NCBI RefSeq assembly: GCF_022179245.1
Contig: NZ_BPQM01000063.1
Location: 23,366-87,365 of the forward strand
Reading direction: 5' to 3'
Source of the DNA: Methylobacterium gregans
GTDB lineage: Bacteria; Pseudomonadota; Alphaproteobacteria; Rhizobiales; Beijerinckiaceae
DNA length: 64,000 nt
The notes under the pieces: model-generated
Seen by the model: only the letters and a program-made list of their open reading frames with translations
Told to the model about the DNA's origin: nothing
The model's database searches: none
Program-made: the position numbers and the translations under genes
Part shown: positions 1 to 9,460 of the stretch, piece after piece
Numbering within the stretch: position 1 is the stretch's first letter
Layout: each line of letters opens with the position of its first letter

Positions 1-444
1 TGGAGACGGAGTGCCGCGCTGGCGGCGGCGGCGATCCTCGCGGGCGCGTGGAGCGCCGACGCTGCGGCCGGCTGCATGCGGCGGGTCTACAACCGATCGG
101 CCCTCGTGCTGGTGGCGAGCCGCGACGGCGGGCCGCCGGTGACGATCCTGCCCGGTCGGTCGGTGCCGCTGCGGCTGGAGCGCCCGGGCACGATCAGCCT
201 CGCGGCCTATTGCGGGGACGTGGCAGCGGGCGGGCCCGTGGCACAGGCGAGCTTCGCCTACGTGGCGGTGCAGGACCGCTGCTTCATCGATTTCGGAGAT
301 CCCTGGTTCCGGCCCCAGATGGGCAAGGGCTTCTGGGGCATGCAGGGCACGGCGCCGTTCACGGTGAACAACCCTAACCAGGGCGACGTCATCCTCGGCC
401 CCGCGATCAGCGAGGCCTGCCCGGTCCTGCGCCGGGGCGGGTGA
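1..444 (+). CDS. Secreted protein of unknown function, 5' end cut by the window
   Basis: The reading frame is open from base 1, so the true start lies upstream. The first residues (RRSAALAAAAILAGAWSADA) look like the n- and h-regions of a signal peptide, with a likely cleavage near the Ala-rich stretch before the first Cys. The mature part is about 120 residues, rich in Gly and Pro, with Cys residues near its start, middle and end that could form disulfides in the periplasm. An internal ATG at 76 would remove the signal peptide and is unlikely to be the start. No family was recognised. It converges with the small membrane gene that ends at 471. Confidence 0.6.
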   Translation, partial: WRRSAALAAAAILAGAWSADAAAGCMRRVYNRSALVLVASRDGGPPVTILPGRSVPLRLERPGTISLAAYCGDVAAGGPVAQASFAYVAVQDRCFIDFGDPWFRPQMGKGFWGMQGTAPFTVNNPNQGDVILGPAISEACPVLRRGG

Positions 445-448
445 GGCG

Positions 449-465
449 TCGCGGAGCCTCCGCGA
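449..465. terminator. Short hairpin between convergent genes
   Basis: TCGCGGA and TCCGCGA form a perfect 7-bp stem with a 3-base loop, in the 26-bp gap between two convergent genes. There is no T-run, so intrinsic termination is only possible, not shown. Confidence 0.35.
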
Positions 466-470
466 GCTTC

Positions 471-677
471 TCAGGCCCGGTGTCGGACGGCCACGGACCG
501 GGCGAGACCGAGGGCGCCCGTTAGGAGACCGAGATCGGCGGCACCGCGCCAGGCCGCGAGGGTGCCGCCGAGGATCAGGCAGGCCGAGACGAGGAGCGGG
601 TTCGCGAGCGGCGCGATGACCAGCGCCGCGGCGAACAGGACCGCGCTGAGGATTCGGAACAGGTGGGCGACGACCAT
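471..677 (-). CDS. Small inner-membrane protein, unknown function
   Basis: 68 residues. Two hydrophobic stretches (about residues 7-27 and 30-55) suggest a two-helix membrane protein. The ATG is preceded by GGAAGG at 8-base spacing, a good ribosome-binding site, and this supports a real gene. No conserved motif was recognised. It is convergent with the secreted protein upstream in the window and is followed on its 5' side by about 125 bp of non-coding DNA. Confidence 0.55.
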   Translation of the reverse strand: MVVAHLFRILSAVLFAAALVIAPLANPLLVSACLILGGTLAAWRGAADLGLLTGALGLARSVAVRHRA

Positions 678-802
678 CGGGCAGCCTTCCGCGCTCGCTG
701 ACGCGGCAGGTGATAGGGCCGGCCGGGTTTCGCCCTGATGTCTTGACGCAAGGGGAAGGCGTCCGCGGTGTGGCGGCGCACCCGGCTCTCGGCCGTATCG
801 GT

Positions 803-1531
803 TCAGAAACCGAGACGGCCGAGAGCCGGGAGCTTCAGCGCCGGGCGGCGCAGGTCGAGCCCGGCGACCGCGCCGAGGATGTTCAGCTCGATCCCCTCGA
901 CCCAGCCGAGCGTCACCCCGAGATAGCCGCCGAGATTGAGCCGTAGGCCCGTTCCCGAGGGCGTCGGACCGAACCAGCGGCCGTCGTAGGGAAAATCCTT
1001 GCCGATCGCGGTCGCGGGCAGGCTCGCGCCGACCTCGGGCACCGCTGCCATCACGGCGGCCACGAAGGTGTTCGAGTTCGGGCCCGGCCAGACCGTGTAA
1101 TCGCCGGGCGCGGCGTAGCGGTAGCCGGCGATCACCCCGCGGATGCGCGGGATCGCCGCCGCGGCCTCGGGCCCGTCGAGGCCGACCACGGTCTCGGGCA
1201 GGCTGCCGAACCAGCGCCCGTCCGGCACGAAGCGGTCGACCCAGATCGGCCGGCCCCAGGCGGTGTAGTCGAAGCGGCTGTAGGCGGTGGCGCCCTCCTC
1301 CTTCACCACGATCCAGGCATGGGTCGCCAGAATCCCGCGCCAGCTCACCGTGCGAGCCGAGAAGACCCGTACCAGGGCCGCGCGATGCGCCCGCGGATCG
1401 GGCAGCAGGCCGGCGCTGGAGCGGTCGGCCGAGCGCCAGTCGCCGCGCGCGCGGGCGGCGTAGAGAAGAGCCGAGACACCGATAGGCAGGAGGTAGAGGA
1501 GGACGAGCGCGAGAACGGCGATCCTGAGCAC
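803..1531 (-). CDS. DUF3750 family protein
   Basis: 242 residues from a GTG start (VLRIAVLALVLLYLLPIG), which gives a single N-terminal membrane anchor. The remainder contains HAWIVVKEEG, a YDGRWFG segment and Gly-rich NLGGYLGVTLGW, which match my recollection of the DUF3750 family of Proteobacteria. The function is unknown; a periplasmic domain tethered to the inner membrane is inferred. The open frame continues far upstream across the opposite-strand glycosyltransferase, but that extension has no hydrophobic or family features and was not used. The gene is divergent from the glycosyltransferase, with about 100 bp between starts. Confidence 0.7.
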   Translation of the reverse strand: MLRIAVLALVLLYLLPIGVSALLYAARARGDWRSADRSSAGLLPDPRAHRAALVRVFSARTVSWRGILATHAWIVVKEEGATAYSRFDYTAWGRPIWVDRFVPDGRWFGSLPETVVGLDGPEAAAAIPRIRGVIAGYRYAAPGDYTVWPGPNSNTFVAAVMAAVPEVGASLPATAIGKDFPYDGRWFGPTPSGTGLRLNLGGYLGVTLGWVEGIELNILGAVAGLDLRRPALKLPALGRLGF

Positions 1532-1627
1532 GCGGGGACCTGAGTGAGATGGGGAGCGTGGCTGATATGGTGCCGGCCCTGGGCCGCCGCGAGAGGCGCG
1601 GCGTTTCGCCGGCAGATCGGAACCGTT

Positions 1628-4600
1628 ATGAGGAGCCGCGCCCCGCTCGGGACGCCGAGGTTTTGGAGCCGCGCGGCCTTGGATCTTCTGAAACAGCTGA
1701 AGCGACTGGGCACGGATGGGCGGCGCTGGCTGCGCCATCCCGGGCCGGTCGCGTGGTTCACGCCCTTCAACGGTGGTGTCGCGGTCGCGCTCGAACCCGG
1801 CACGTCCCCCGACGCCGTGCGGATTGCCGCGCGGATGGGCGACGCACCTGAGTATCCGGTTGATGGCGTGCAGGTCTTCTCCGAGATGGGTACGACGCTC
1901 CTCGTCGCGCCGCTTCCCGCCCGTGGGGCGGGAACCTGCACCTTGAGCGTGCAGGCCGGCGGCCGGACCCAGCGGCAGCGTTTCACCCTGGCGCCCGGCC
2001 GCTACGCGGGACGGATCGAGGGTGTGCGCGATTACGGCCTGGAGGGCTGGGTCTCGCCGCTCTTCGCCTGCGACGCTCCGCGCGTGCAACTGGTCATCGA
2101 CGGCGAGGCCGGCGAGCCCGTCGTCCTCGACCGCTTCCGGCGCTTCCTGATGGGCGGCGGGGAGGATGGCTGGAATGGCTTCCGTCTGCCGCTGCCCTCG
2201 CGCGTGCTCGACGGTGCCGAGTACCGGCTCGGCGTGCGGGCGGGCGAGACCCTGCTCGACCTCGGACCCTGGCGGGCGCGGCCGAAATTCCACATCGAGG
2301 CGGCGGGCCGGGAAGGCCTCTCCGGCTGGTATTTCGACCGCTCCGCCGAGGACGCTCCCACGACCCTGCGGATCGTCACGGACGGGATCACCCGCGCCAG
2401 CGCCACCACGCACGCACGCGCCGACCTTCGGGCCGCCTTCGGGCGCGCGTGGGCGAGCTTCGCCTTCGAGGAGCCGGTCGAGCCCGGGAGCCTGCTGGTG
2501 GCCGGTCCCGAGGGCAGCGGCCGGGTCGTCGGCCGGGTCGGCAGCGACCTCATCGGCCGGGTTGCCGCGCATCGGGCGGAGGCGCGCACCGCGCTGCTCG
2601 GGCCGGACGGACGCGGCTCGGAGCGCGCCGCCCTCAGCCTCGGGCGCCGCCGCGCCCTGCGGGCGCGGATCCACGACGTCGAGCGCCGGGCGCCGGACGC
2701 GGCGATCGCCTTTCAGCCCGGCAGTGCGGCGGCCTCCGCGCCGGCCTTCGCGCCGGGGGCGGTCGTTCGTCCGACCGTGCAGCCGCCGCCGGTCTGCGCG
2801 ATCGTGCCCGTCTATGACGGGCTCGCCGATCTCAAGCTCTGCCTCGGCGCCCTGCTGCCGCAACTCGCACCCCGGCGCGTGCGGGCGATCCTCATCGACG
2901 ACGCCTCGCCCGATCCGGACGTCGGGCGTTACCTCGCGGAGCTCGAATCCCGGCGCTATCCGGGCCTGACCATCGCGCGGAACGCGAAGAATCTCGGCTT
3001 CATCGCCACGGTGAACCGCGGGATCGCGATGCTTGCGCGCGGCGAGGACGCGCTGCTTCTCAATGCCGACACGGTCCTGCCGCCCGGCGCGGTCGAGCGG
3101 CTCGCCCGGCACTGCCACGTACGGCCCGGCATCGCCTCGGTGACGCCGATGTCGAACACCGCGACGATTCTGAGCTTCCCGAGTACGACCGAGCGCAACC
3201 CGGACCCGCTGGGTCTTGATGCCGCCGCTCTCGACGCAGCCTTCGCCGGGCACGGGGCGGAGCCGGTCGAGATTCCAACCGGAATCGGCTTCTGCATGCA
3301 CCTCAACCGGGCCGCGCTCGACGAGGTCGGCCCGCTCTCCCTCGACTGGGGCCGGGGTTATTGCGAGGAGGTCGAGTGGTGCCTCACTGCCCGCGACCTC
3401 GGCTGGGTCCATCTCGCGGCGACCGACACCTTCGTGATGCACGAGGGCTCGGTCTCCTTCACGCCCGCCGCCCGGCTGGCGCTTCTCGCCGTCAACCATG
3501 CCCGGCTGGAGGCGCTCTACCCGGACTATGTCCCGGAGCTCGAGGCCTTCACCCGGGCCGACCCGCTGGAGCCGCTGCGCGAGGCGGTGCTGCTGCGGCT
3601 TCTCGCCGGCCGCTTCGCGCGCCTGACGCTCCACCTCACCCACGGCTTCGGCGGTGGTACGAAGCGCTTCATCGCCGATCTCTGCGCCCTGCCGCGCGCA
3701 CCGGAGCACGAGGTCGCGGTGCTGCGCCCCGTCGATACCGATGGGGTCGACCGGCGCTGGGAGCTGAGCGTCGACCGGGCGGGCGTGAGCCTGACCCTGC
3801 AGGCCGGCCGCGTCGAGGCTGTCCTCGCCGGGCTGGAAGCGCGCGGGGTGGCGATCGCCCTGCACGTCCATTCCCGCCTGTTCCTCACCGGCGACGTGCT
3901 GGCGGGGCTCCTCGACGGGCGCCGGCCCTACGCGGTGACGCTGCACGATTTCCAGTGGTACTGCCCGCGGGTGAACCTCACCGACGGGCGGCGCTTCTAC
4001 TGCGGCGAGCCGCCCCCGCAGGTCTGTCAGATCTGCGTCGACCGCGACCTCGACTACGATTTCGGAGACCAGACCGGTCTGATCCAGACCGACATGCCGG
4101 GCTTCCTCGCGTTCAACGAGCGCCTGCTGCGGGGCGCCAGCGCGCTGCTCGCGCCCTCGCGGGACACGGCCGAGCGCTATGCCCGGCGCTTCGACCTCTC
4201 CGGCATCGCGGTGGTGCCCCATCCCGAGCCCGATCCGGGGGCGGCACCGAACCGGCCGCGGCGGTCCCGCGCGCCGGGAGCGCCGCTCCACGTCGCGGTG
4301 GTCGGCGCCATCGCCGAGCACAAAGGCTACGAGATCCTGCTGCGGCTCTGCGAGCAGGCCGCGCGCCAGCGTGCGCCGCTCTTCCTCACGGTGATCGGCC
4401 ACACGATCGACACGCCGCGGCTGCTGCGCTTCGGCAACGCCGCCGTCACGGGCCTCTACGCGCCGGAGGAGCTGGCCGGCCTGCTGGCCGAGACGGATCC
4501 GGACCTCGTCTTCCTGCCGAGCGTCTGGCCGGAAACCTACTCCTACGTGCTCTCCGAGATCCGCGCCGCCGGCTACCCGGTCGCCGCCTTCGATCTCGGC

Positions 4601-4801
4601 GCGCCGGCCGAGCGGATCCGGGCGGAGGGCGGCGGCCACCTGATCCCGCCGACGCGGGACGCGCGGGTGCTGCTCGACGCGCTGCTGGCCTTGGGCGATC
4701 CGCCGGCGCTCGCGCCGTGGCCGCGTCCGCCGGTGTTGAACCTGGAGGCCTATTACCGCGCCTGCGGCTTCACGGCGGCGGCGGAAGCCAAGCATCTGTG
4801 A
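1628..4801 (+). CDS. Two-domain glycosyltransferase (GT2 + GT4)
   Basis: 1057 residues. Residues 1 to about 380 are an N-terminal region with two beta-rich repeats around GLEGWVSPLF and GLSGWYFDRS. From about 388 a GT-A, family 2 domain begins (CAIVPVYDG, then LIDDASPD, NLGFIATVNRG, LLNADTVLP). From about 880 there is a GT-B, family 4-like domain (VAVVGAIAEHKGYEILLRL and a C-terminal FLPSVWPETYSYVLSE donor-binding motif). Such fusions build surface polysaccharide or glycosylate cell-surface molecules; the substrate is unknown. GTG 1544 is an alternative start 28 codons upstream; ATG 1628 was chosen because it leaves a normal divergent promoter gap. Two transferase domains in one chain suggest two successive sugar additions. 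Confidence 0.8.
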   Translation: MRSRAPLGTPRFWSRAALDLLKQLKRLGTDGRRWLRHPGPVAWFTPFNGGVAVALEPGTSPDAVRIAARMGDAPEYPVDGVQVFSEMGTTLLVAPLPARGAGTCTLSVQAGGRTQRQRFTLAPGRYAGRIEGVRDYGLEGWVSPLFACDAPRVQLVIDGEAGEPVVLDRFRRFLMGGGEDGWNGFRLPLPSRVLDGAEYRLGVRAGETLLDLGPWRARPKFHIEAAGREGLSGWYFDRSAEDAPTTLRIVTDGITRASATTHARADLRAAFGRAWASFAFEEPVEPGSLLVAGPEGSGRVVGRVGSDLIGRVAAHRAEARTALLGPDGRGSERAALSLGRRRALRARIHDVERRAPDAAIAFQPGSAAASAPAFAPGAVVRPTVQPPPVCAIVPVYDGLADLKLCLGALLPQLAPRRVRAILIDDASPDPDVGRYLAELESRRYPGLTIARNAKNLGFIATVNRGIAMLARGEDALLLNADTVLPPGAVERLARHCHVRPGIASVTPMSNTATILSFPSTTERNPDPLGLDAAALDAAFAGHGAEPVEIPTGIGFCMHLNRAALDEVGPLSLDWGRGYCEEVEWCLTARDLGWVHLAATDTFVMHEGSVSFTPAARLALLAVNHARLEALYPDYVPELEAFTRADPLEPLREAVLLRLLAGRFARLTLHLTHGFGGGTKRFIADLCALPRAPEHEVAVLRPVDTDGVDRRWELSVDRAGVSLTLQAGRVEAVLAGLEARGVAIALHVHSRLFLTGDVLAGLLDGRRPYAVTLHDFQWYCPRVNLTDGRRFYCGEPPPQVCQICVDRDLDYDFGDQTGLIQTDMPGFLAFNERLLRGASALLAPSRDTAERYARRFDLSGIAVVPHPEPDPGAAPNRPRRSRAPGAPLHVAVVGAIAEHKGYEILLRLCEQAARQRAPLFLTVIGHTIDTPRLLRFGNAAVTGLYAPEELAGLLAETDPDLVFLPSVWPETYSYVLSEIRAAGYPVAAFDLGAPAERIRAEGGGHLIPPTRDARVLLDALLALGDPPALAPWPRPPVLNLEAYYRACGFTAAAEAKHL

Positions 4802-4815
4802 CCGTGCCGCGTGCC

Positions 4816-4835
4816 GTCCCGTCGCGGGCCGGGAC
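4816..4835. terminator. Hairpin between convergent genes
   Basis: GTCCCG and CGGGAC make a perfect 6-bp stem around an 8-base loop, directly between the glycosyltransferase stop and the stop of the convergent acyl-CoA synthetase. No T-run follows. Confidence 0.35.
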
Positions 4836-6560
4836 CTATCCCTGTTCCGGCTTCCTCTCGTCTTGGCGCAGCTCCGGGAAGTCCGCCTGCGTGAAGGCCT
4901 CGCCGCGGAACGGATCGTCGGTGCGGCTCTCGTGCTCCAGGCGGCGGAGCTGCACGCGCCGGATCTTGCCGGAGATCGTCTTCGGCAGCTCCGCGACGAA
5001 TTCGAGACCGCGCAGGCGCTTGAACGGCGCGAGGCGGGCGTTGGTGAAGCGGAACACGTCGAGCGCGGTCTCACGGCCGCCCTCGGCCGCGCCCACCAGG
5101 GTGACGTAGGCCTTCGGTATCGTGTGGCGGATCGGATCGGGGGCGGGCACCACCGCGGCCTCGGCGACCGCCGGATGCTCGATCAGCACGCTCTCCAGCT
5201 CGAACGGGCTGATCCGGTAGCCCGAAGATTTGAACACGTCGTCCGCACGCCCGACGAAGGTGAAGCGCCCGTCCGAATCGAGGAAGGCGACGTCGCCGGT
5301 GCGGTAGAGCGCGCCCTCGGCGCCCGAGAGGCGGCCCGCGCCGTCGTCGTAGCCCTGCATCAGCCCGGCCGGGCGCTCGTCGAGCGCGAGGCAGACCTCG
5401 CCCTCGCTCGCGGGCTGGCCGTCGAGGTCGAGCACCCGCGCCCGATAGCCCGGCAGCGGGCGACCCATCGAGCCCGGGTGGACCGGCTGCCCAGGCGTGT
5501 TGGCGACGAGCGCGGTGGTCTCGGTCTGGCCGTAGCCGTCTCGCACCGTGAGGCCCCAGGCCTCGCCGACCCGCTCGATGATCTCGGGGTTCAGCGGCTC
5601 GCCCGCAGCGCAGACCTCGCGCAGGGCGAGCTTCCGCGCGGTCAGGTCCTCCTGGATCACGAGGCGCCAGACGGTCGGCGGCGCACACAGCGTCGTGGCG
5701 CCGTGGTCCGCGACGGCGTCGAGCAGAACTCTGGCGTTGAACGGCGCCTGGTTGATGACCAGGATCGTCGCGCCCGCGTTCCAGGGGGCGAAGAACGAGG
5801 ACCAGGCGTGCTTGGCCCAGCCGGGCGAGGAGACGTTGCAATGCACGTCGCCGGGCTGGAGCCCGAGCCAGTACATGGTCGAGAGGGCGCCCACCGGGTA
5901 GGAGCGGTGGCTGTGGCGGACCAGCTTCGGCTTCGCGGTCGTCCCGGAGGTGAAGTAGAGCAGCAGCGGGTCGTCCGCCTGCGTGGCGGCGTCCGGCGCG
6001 AAGCTCTCGGACTCGGTGAAGGCCGCCTCGTAGGCCGTCCAACCCTCCGTGGCTGGGCCGGTGACGACGCGCAGGACCTCCGCCGTATCGAGCCCGGCGA
6101 AGCGGCCCACCTGCTCGGGCCCCGCAACGATCATTCGGGCGCGCCCGCGCTCCAGCCGGTCGGCGAGTTCCTCCGCCGTCAGGAGCGTCGTGGCGGGGAT
6201 GATCACGGCCCCCAGCTTCATCGCGGCGAGCATCGTCTCCCACAGCGCCGGCACGTTGCCGAGCAACAGCAGCAGGTGGTCGCCGCGCCGGAGGCCGAGC
6301 CGGCGCAGGTGGTTCGCCACCTGACTCGACCGGCGGCTGATCTCTCCGAAGGTCAGCGCGAGGTCCGTGCTGGCAGCCGGCTCGACGATGCGCAGAGCCG
6401 TCCGGGCGCGGCTCTCCAAGTTGCCTGCCAGCTCCGCATCGAACCAGTCGAGCGCCCAGTTGAACGGCACCGATTCCGGCCACCGGAAGTCCGCGTAGGC
6501 CGCCGCGTAGTCGGTGCGGTGTGCGAGGAGCAGGTCTCGGGCCTCCCGAAAGCTCGGCAT
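4836..6560 (-). CDS. AMP-dependent acyl-CoA synthetase
   Basis: 574 residues, normal for the ANL superfamily. The P-loop-like motif LLYFTSGTTAKPK, the adenine-binding GYGQTETT segment, the YRTGDVA core and the C-terminal lysine motif PKTISGKIRR are all present, so the enzyme should be active. It activates a carboxylic acid with ATP and CoA in the cytoplasm. The sequence resembles the medium-chain/propionate-type (ACSM) group, but substrate cannot be fixed from sequence. It is the last gene of the minus-strand valine operon, 78 bp after the enoyl-CoA hydratase, so a short branched acyl substrate such as isobutyrate is plausible. Confidence 0.85.
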   Translation of the reverse strand: MPSFREARDLLLAHRTDYAAAYADFRWPESVPFNWALDWFDAELAGNLESRARTALRIVEPAASTDLALTFGEISRRSSQVANHLRRLGLRRGDHLLLLLGNVPALWETMLAAMKLGAVIIPATTLLTAEELADRLERGRARMIVAGPEQVGRFAGLDTAEVLRVVTGPATEGWTAYEAAFTESESFAPDAATQADDPLLLYFTSGTTAKPKLVRHSHRSYPVGALSTMYWLGLQPGDVHCNVSSPGWAKHAWSSFFAPWNAGATILVINQAPFNARVLLDAVADHGATTLCAPPTVWRLVIQEDLTARKLALREVCAAGEPLNPEIIERVGEAWGLTVRDGYGQTETTALVANTPGQPVHPGSMGRPLPGYRARVLDLDGQPASEGEVCLALDERPAGLMQGYDDGAGRLSGAEGALYRTGDVAFLDSDGRFTFVGRADDVFKSSGYRISPFELESVLIEHPAVAEAAVVPAPDPIRHTIPKAYVTLVGAAEGGRETALDVFRFTNARLAPFKRLRGLEFVAELPKTISGKIRRVQLRRLEHESRTDDPFRGEAFTQADFPELRQDERKPEQG

Positions 6561-6638
6561 CGGCGTGATCTCCCAAAGTCTCTTGTCGTGGAGTCGTTAC
6601 CGCGTGAGGCCGTCTCGCAGCCCCTCGTCCATGCCTGA

Positions 6639-7412
6639 TCAGCCGTGCGTGAACTGGGCCGGCCGCTTCTCCACGAAGGCGGCCATGCCCTCCTTCTGGT
6701 CCTGCGTCGCGAACATCGCGTGAAAGACGCGGCGCTCGAAGCGCACGCCCTCGGTCAGCGTGGTCTCGTAGGCGCGGTTGACCGCTTCCTTGGTCATCAT
6801 GGCGATGGGCAGGGACATGGAGGCCACGATCTCGGCGACCCGCATCGCCTCGCCCATGAGCTCGGCGGCCGGTACCACGCGGGAGACCAGCCCCGAGCGC
6901 TCGGCCTCGGCGGCGTCCATCATCCGCCCCGTGAGGCACATCTCCATGGCCTTCGACTTGCCGACGAAGCGGGTCAGCCGCTGGCTGCCGCCGATCCCCG
7001 GCATCACGCCGAGCTTGATCTCGGGCTGTCCGAACTGCGCCGTGTCGGCGGCCAGGATGAAGTCGCACATCATGGCGAGTTCGCAGCCTCCGCCGAGCGC
7101 GTAGCCCGCGACCGCGGCGAGGATCGGCGTACGCGCCGCCGTGAAGCGCTCCCAGTCGGCGAAGCGGTCGCCCGCGTACATCTCGGCGTAGGTCGCCGCC
7201 TGCATCTCCTTGATGTCGGCCCCGGCTGCGAAGGCCTTTTCGGACCCGGTGATCACGATGCAGCCGATGTCGGGATTGGCATCGGCGGCTGTCACCGCCT
7301 CGATGACCTCGCCCGTCAGCTGCCGGTTGATCGCGTTGAGCGCCTTCGGGCGATTCAGCGTAATCAGCAGGACGCGCCCGCGCGTCTCGGTGAGGATCGT
7401 CTCGTAGGTCAT
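6639..7412 (-). CDS. Enoyl-CoA hydratase
   Basis: 257 residues, typical crotonase length. The oxyanion-hole segments AAGADIKEM and [11 protein letters not shown] are present, and the Glu of [11 protein letters not shown] matches the catalytic region of enoyl-CoA hydratases. It should hydrate methacrylyl-CoA to 3-hydroxyisobutyryl-CoA in valine breakdown, and probably other short enoyl-CoAs. The start (MTYETILTE) overlaps the mmsB stop by four bases (ATGA), which indicates translational coupling. A long upstream extension of the frame is a shadow of mmsB. Confidence 0.88.
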   Translation of the reverse strand: MTYETILTETRGRVLLITLNRPKALNAINRQLTGEVIEAVTAADANPDIGCIVITGSEKAFAAGADIKEMQAATYAEMYAGDRFADWERFTAARTPILAAVAGYALGGGCELAMMCDFILAADTAQFGQPEIKLGVMPGIGGSQRLTRFVGKSKAMEMCLTGRMMDAAEAERSGLVSRVVPAAELMGEAMRVAEIVASMSLPIAMMTKEAVNRAYETTLTEGVRFERRVFHAMFATQDQKEGMAAFVEKRPAQFTHG

Positions 7413-8311
7413 CGGCCCGCGTCTCCCGCATCGGTTCCGCGCAGCATACGGATGATGCCGGAAAAGTCCTCGCCCCCGTGCCCGAGCGCGTCGAACAGGG
7501 CGTAGAGCTGGGCCGCCTCCGCGCCGAGCGGTGTCGCGGCGCCGGCGGTCGCCGCCGCGGCCTGGGCGAGGCGCAGGTCCTTCAGCATCAGGGCGGCGGC
7601 GAAGCCCGGACGGTAGTCGTTGTTCGCGGGCGAGGTCGGCACGGGCCCGGGCACCGGGCAGTAGGTGGTGAGCGACCAGCACTGGCCCGAGGAGACGGAA
7701 GCCACGTCGAACAGAGCTTGGCGCGAGAGCCCGAGCTTCTCGCCCAGCGCGAAGGCCTCGCACACGCCGATCATCGAGATGCCGAGGATCATGTTGTTGC
7801 AGATCTTGGCGGCCTGTCCGGCGCCCGCCGCGCCGCAGTGGAACACGGCCTTGCCCATCTGCCGGAGGATCGGCTCGGCCCGGGCGAAGGCCGCGTCCGC
7901 GCCGCCCGCCATGAAGGTGAGCGTCCCCGCCTTGGCGCCGCCGGTCCCCCCCGAGACCGGGGCGTCGACGGAAAGGCAGCCGCGCGCCTCGGCGAGCGCA
8001 TGGGCGCGGCGCGCGCTCTCGACGTCGACGGTGGACGAATCGATCAGCAGGGTGCCAGCCGGCACGCTCTCGCAGAGCCCGCTCCAGACCTCGATCACGT
8101 GCCGCCCGGCCGGCAGCATCGTGACCACGACGTCCGCCCCCTGCGCGGCGTCCGCGGCCGAGCCGACGACCGCGATTCCGGCCGCGTGCGCCGCCTCCAG
8201 CGAGGCCGGCACGAGATCGAAGCCCTGCACCCGGTGGCCTGCAGCCGCGAGGTTGGCCGCCATCGGCCCGCCCATGTTGCCGAGCCCGATGAACCCGATG
8301 GTCTGCGCCAC
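7409..8311 (-). CDS. mmsB: 3-hydroxyisobutyrate dehydrogenase MmsB
   Basis: 300 residues. The N-terminal Rossmann motif [13 protein letters not shown], the substrate-binding [11 protein letters not shown] and the catalytic Lys region [10 protein letters not shown] are the signature elements of 3-hydroxyisobutyrate dehydrogenases. It oxidises 3-hydroxyisobutyrate to methylmalonate semialdehyde with NAD+. GTG 8311 was taken as the start because it has GGGAGGAG immediately upstream and gives the usual family N-terminus; ATG 8338 would add nine residues. It sits between the hydratase (4-bp overlap) and the hydrolase gene, exactly as expected for the valine pathway. Confidence 0.92.
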   Translation of the reverse strand: MAQTIGFIGLGNMGGPMAANLAAAGHRVQGFDLVPASLEAAHAAGIAVVGSAADAAQGADVVVTMLPAGRHVIEVWSGLCESVPAGTLLIDSSTVDVESARRAHALAEARGCLSVDAPVSGGTGGAKAGTLTFMAGGADAAFARAEPILRQMGKAVFHCGAAGAGQAAKICNNMILGISMIGVCEAFALGEKLGLSRQALFDVASVSSGQCWSLTTYCPVPGPVPTSPANNDYRPGFAAALMLKDLRLAQAAAATAGAATPLGAEAAQLYALFDALGHGGEDFSGIIRMLRGTDAGDAGR

Positions 8312-8410
8312 GCGCTCCTCCCATGTCTTCGACGACATCTCCGGCAGGGTGGTCCCCGCTCGCCGTCGCCCACCGCTTCCCGGCCGCGCACCTTCGGCGC
8401 GGCGGATCCT

Positions 8411-9460
8411 TCAAGCTCCGTGGCGCGGAAACACTGGCGCCGCCCGTTTCTCCAGCCATCGCGCGATCCGGGCCGGGTCGACCGCCTCCAGCGTCGCGGG
8501 GTTCCAGCGGGGATTCCGGTCCTTGTCGATCACGGCGGCCCGCACGCCCTCGCGAAAATCGCCCTCCGCCAGCACGGCGAGGGAGGCGTGGAACTCGCGC
8601 TCCAGGCAATCTTCCAGGGACGGCGCGGTGCGGCCGCAGCGCAGCAGGCAGAGAGTGAGGACGAGGCTCGCGGGCGATTTCTCGCGCAGCGTCGCGCGCG
8701 TCTCCGCGGCGAAGTCCGAGCCCTCCGCGTCCAGGGCCGACAGGATCTCGTCCACCATGTCGAAGGCGAAGCAGCGGTCGATCACCGCGCGGTTCCGGGC
8801 GAGCGCCCCCGGTCCGGGATCCCGCGCGAGCGCCCGGATCGCCACGGCGACATCCTCCGCATCGGCCTCCTCGGGCAGGTCCTGCAGCACGCCGACGAGG
8901 CGGGGCAGGGCGTCCGTCGGCACCATGGCGTCGGCAAAGCCAGCGTAGATCGCGTCGGCCGCGTCCATCGGCGCACCGGTGAGCCCGAGATACGTCCCGG
9001 TCTCGCCGGGCGCGCGGGGCAGCAGCCAGGTCGCGCCCACATCCGGCAGGTAGCCGATGCCCGTCTCGGGCATCGCGACCCGGGAGCGCTCGGTGACGAC
9101 GCGATGGCGCGCGTGGCCCGCGAGGCCGACGCCGCCGCCCATGGTCAGCCCGTCCATCACGGCGACGAACGGCTTCTCGAACTGGGCGATGCGCGCGTCG
9201 AGCCTGTACTCGTCCCGCCAGAAGTTCTCCGCGAAGGCGAGATCGCCCTCGTAGAGCGAGCGGATGTCGCCCCCCGCGCAGAGCCCGCGCTCGCCCTCGC
9301 CGGTGAGCAGCACCGCGGCGATGCCGGGATCTGCCGCGAAGCGGTCGAGCGCGCTGTCGATCTCGCCGACCATGGCGTGCGTAAGGGCGTTCAACGCCCG
9401 CGGACGGTTCAGGCGGATGCGGCCGAGGCGGCCCGCGCCTTCGAGGAGGACGTCGCCCAT
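8411..9460 (-). CDS. 3-hydroxyisobutyryl-CoA hydrolase (HIBCH type)
   Basis: 349 residues. It is a crotonase-fold protein but about 90 residues longer than enoyl-CoA hydratases, which matches the HIBCH branch. [23 protein letters not shown] and [13 protein letters not shown] (with the Glu and Asp used in thioester hydrolysis) are all present. It releases CoA from 3-hydroxyisobutyryl-CoA, giving the substrate of MmsB. Its ATG shares one base with the stop of the acyl-CoA dehydrogenase (TGATG), so the two are translationally coupled. Confidence 0.88.
   Translation of the reverse strand: MGDVLLEGAGRLGRIRLNRPRALNALTHAMVGEIDSALDRFAADPGIAAVLLTGEGERGLCAGGDIRSLYEGDLAFAENFWRDEYRLDARIAQFEKPFVAVMDGLTMGGGVGLAGHARHRVVTERSRVAMPETGIGYLPDVGATWLLPRAPGETGTYLGLTGAPMDAADAIYAGFADAMVPTDALPRLVGVLQDLPEEADAEDVAVAIRALARDPGPGALARNRAVIDRCFAFDMVDEILSALDAEGSDFAAETRATLREKSPASLVLTLCLLRCGRTAPSLEDCLEREFHASLAVLAEGDFREGVRAAVIDKDRNPRWNPATLEAVDPARIARWLEKRAAPVFPRHGA

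Noticed and set aside
1532..5074. Long minus-strand open frame running across the glycosyltransferase gene
   Set aside because: It is an antisense shadow caused by high GC content: Arg/Gly/Pro-rich translation, no motif, and the opposite strand holds two clear transferase domains. Only the last 242 codons (803-1531) were kept as a gene.
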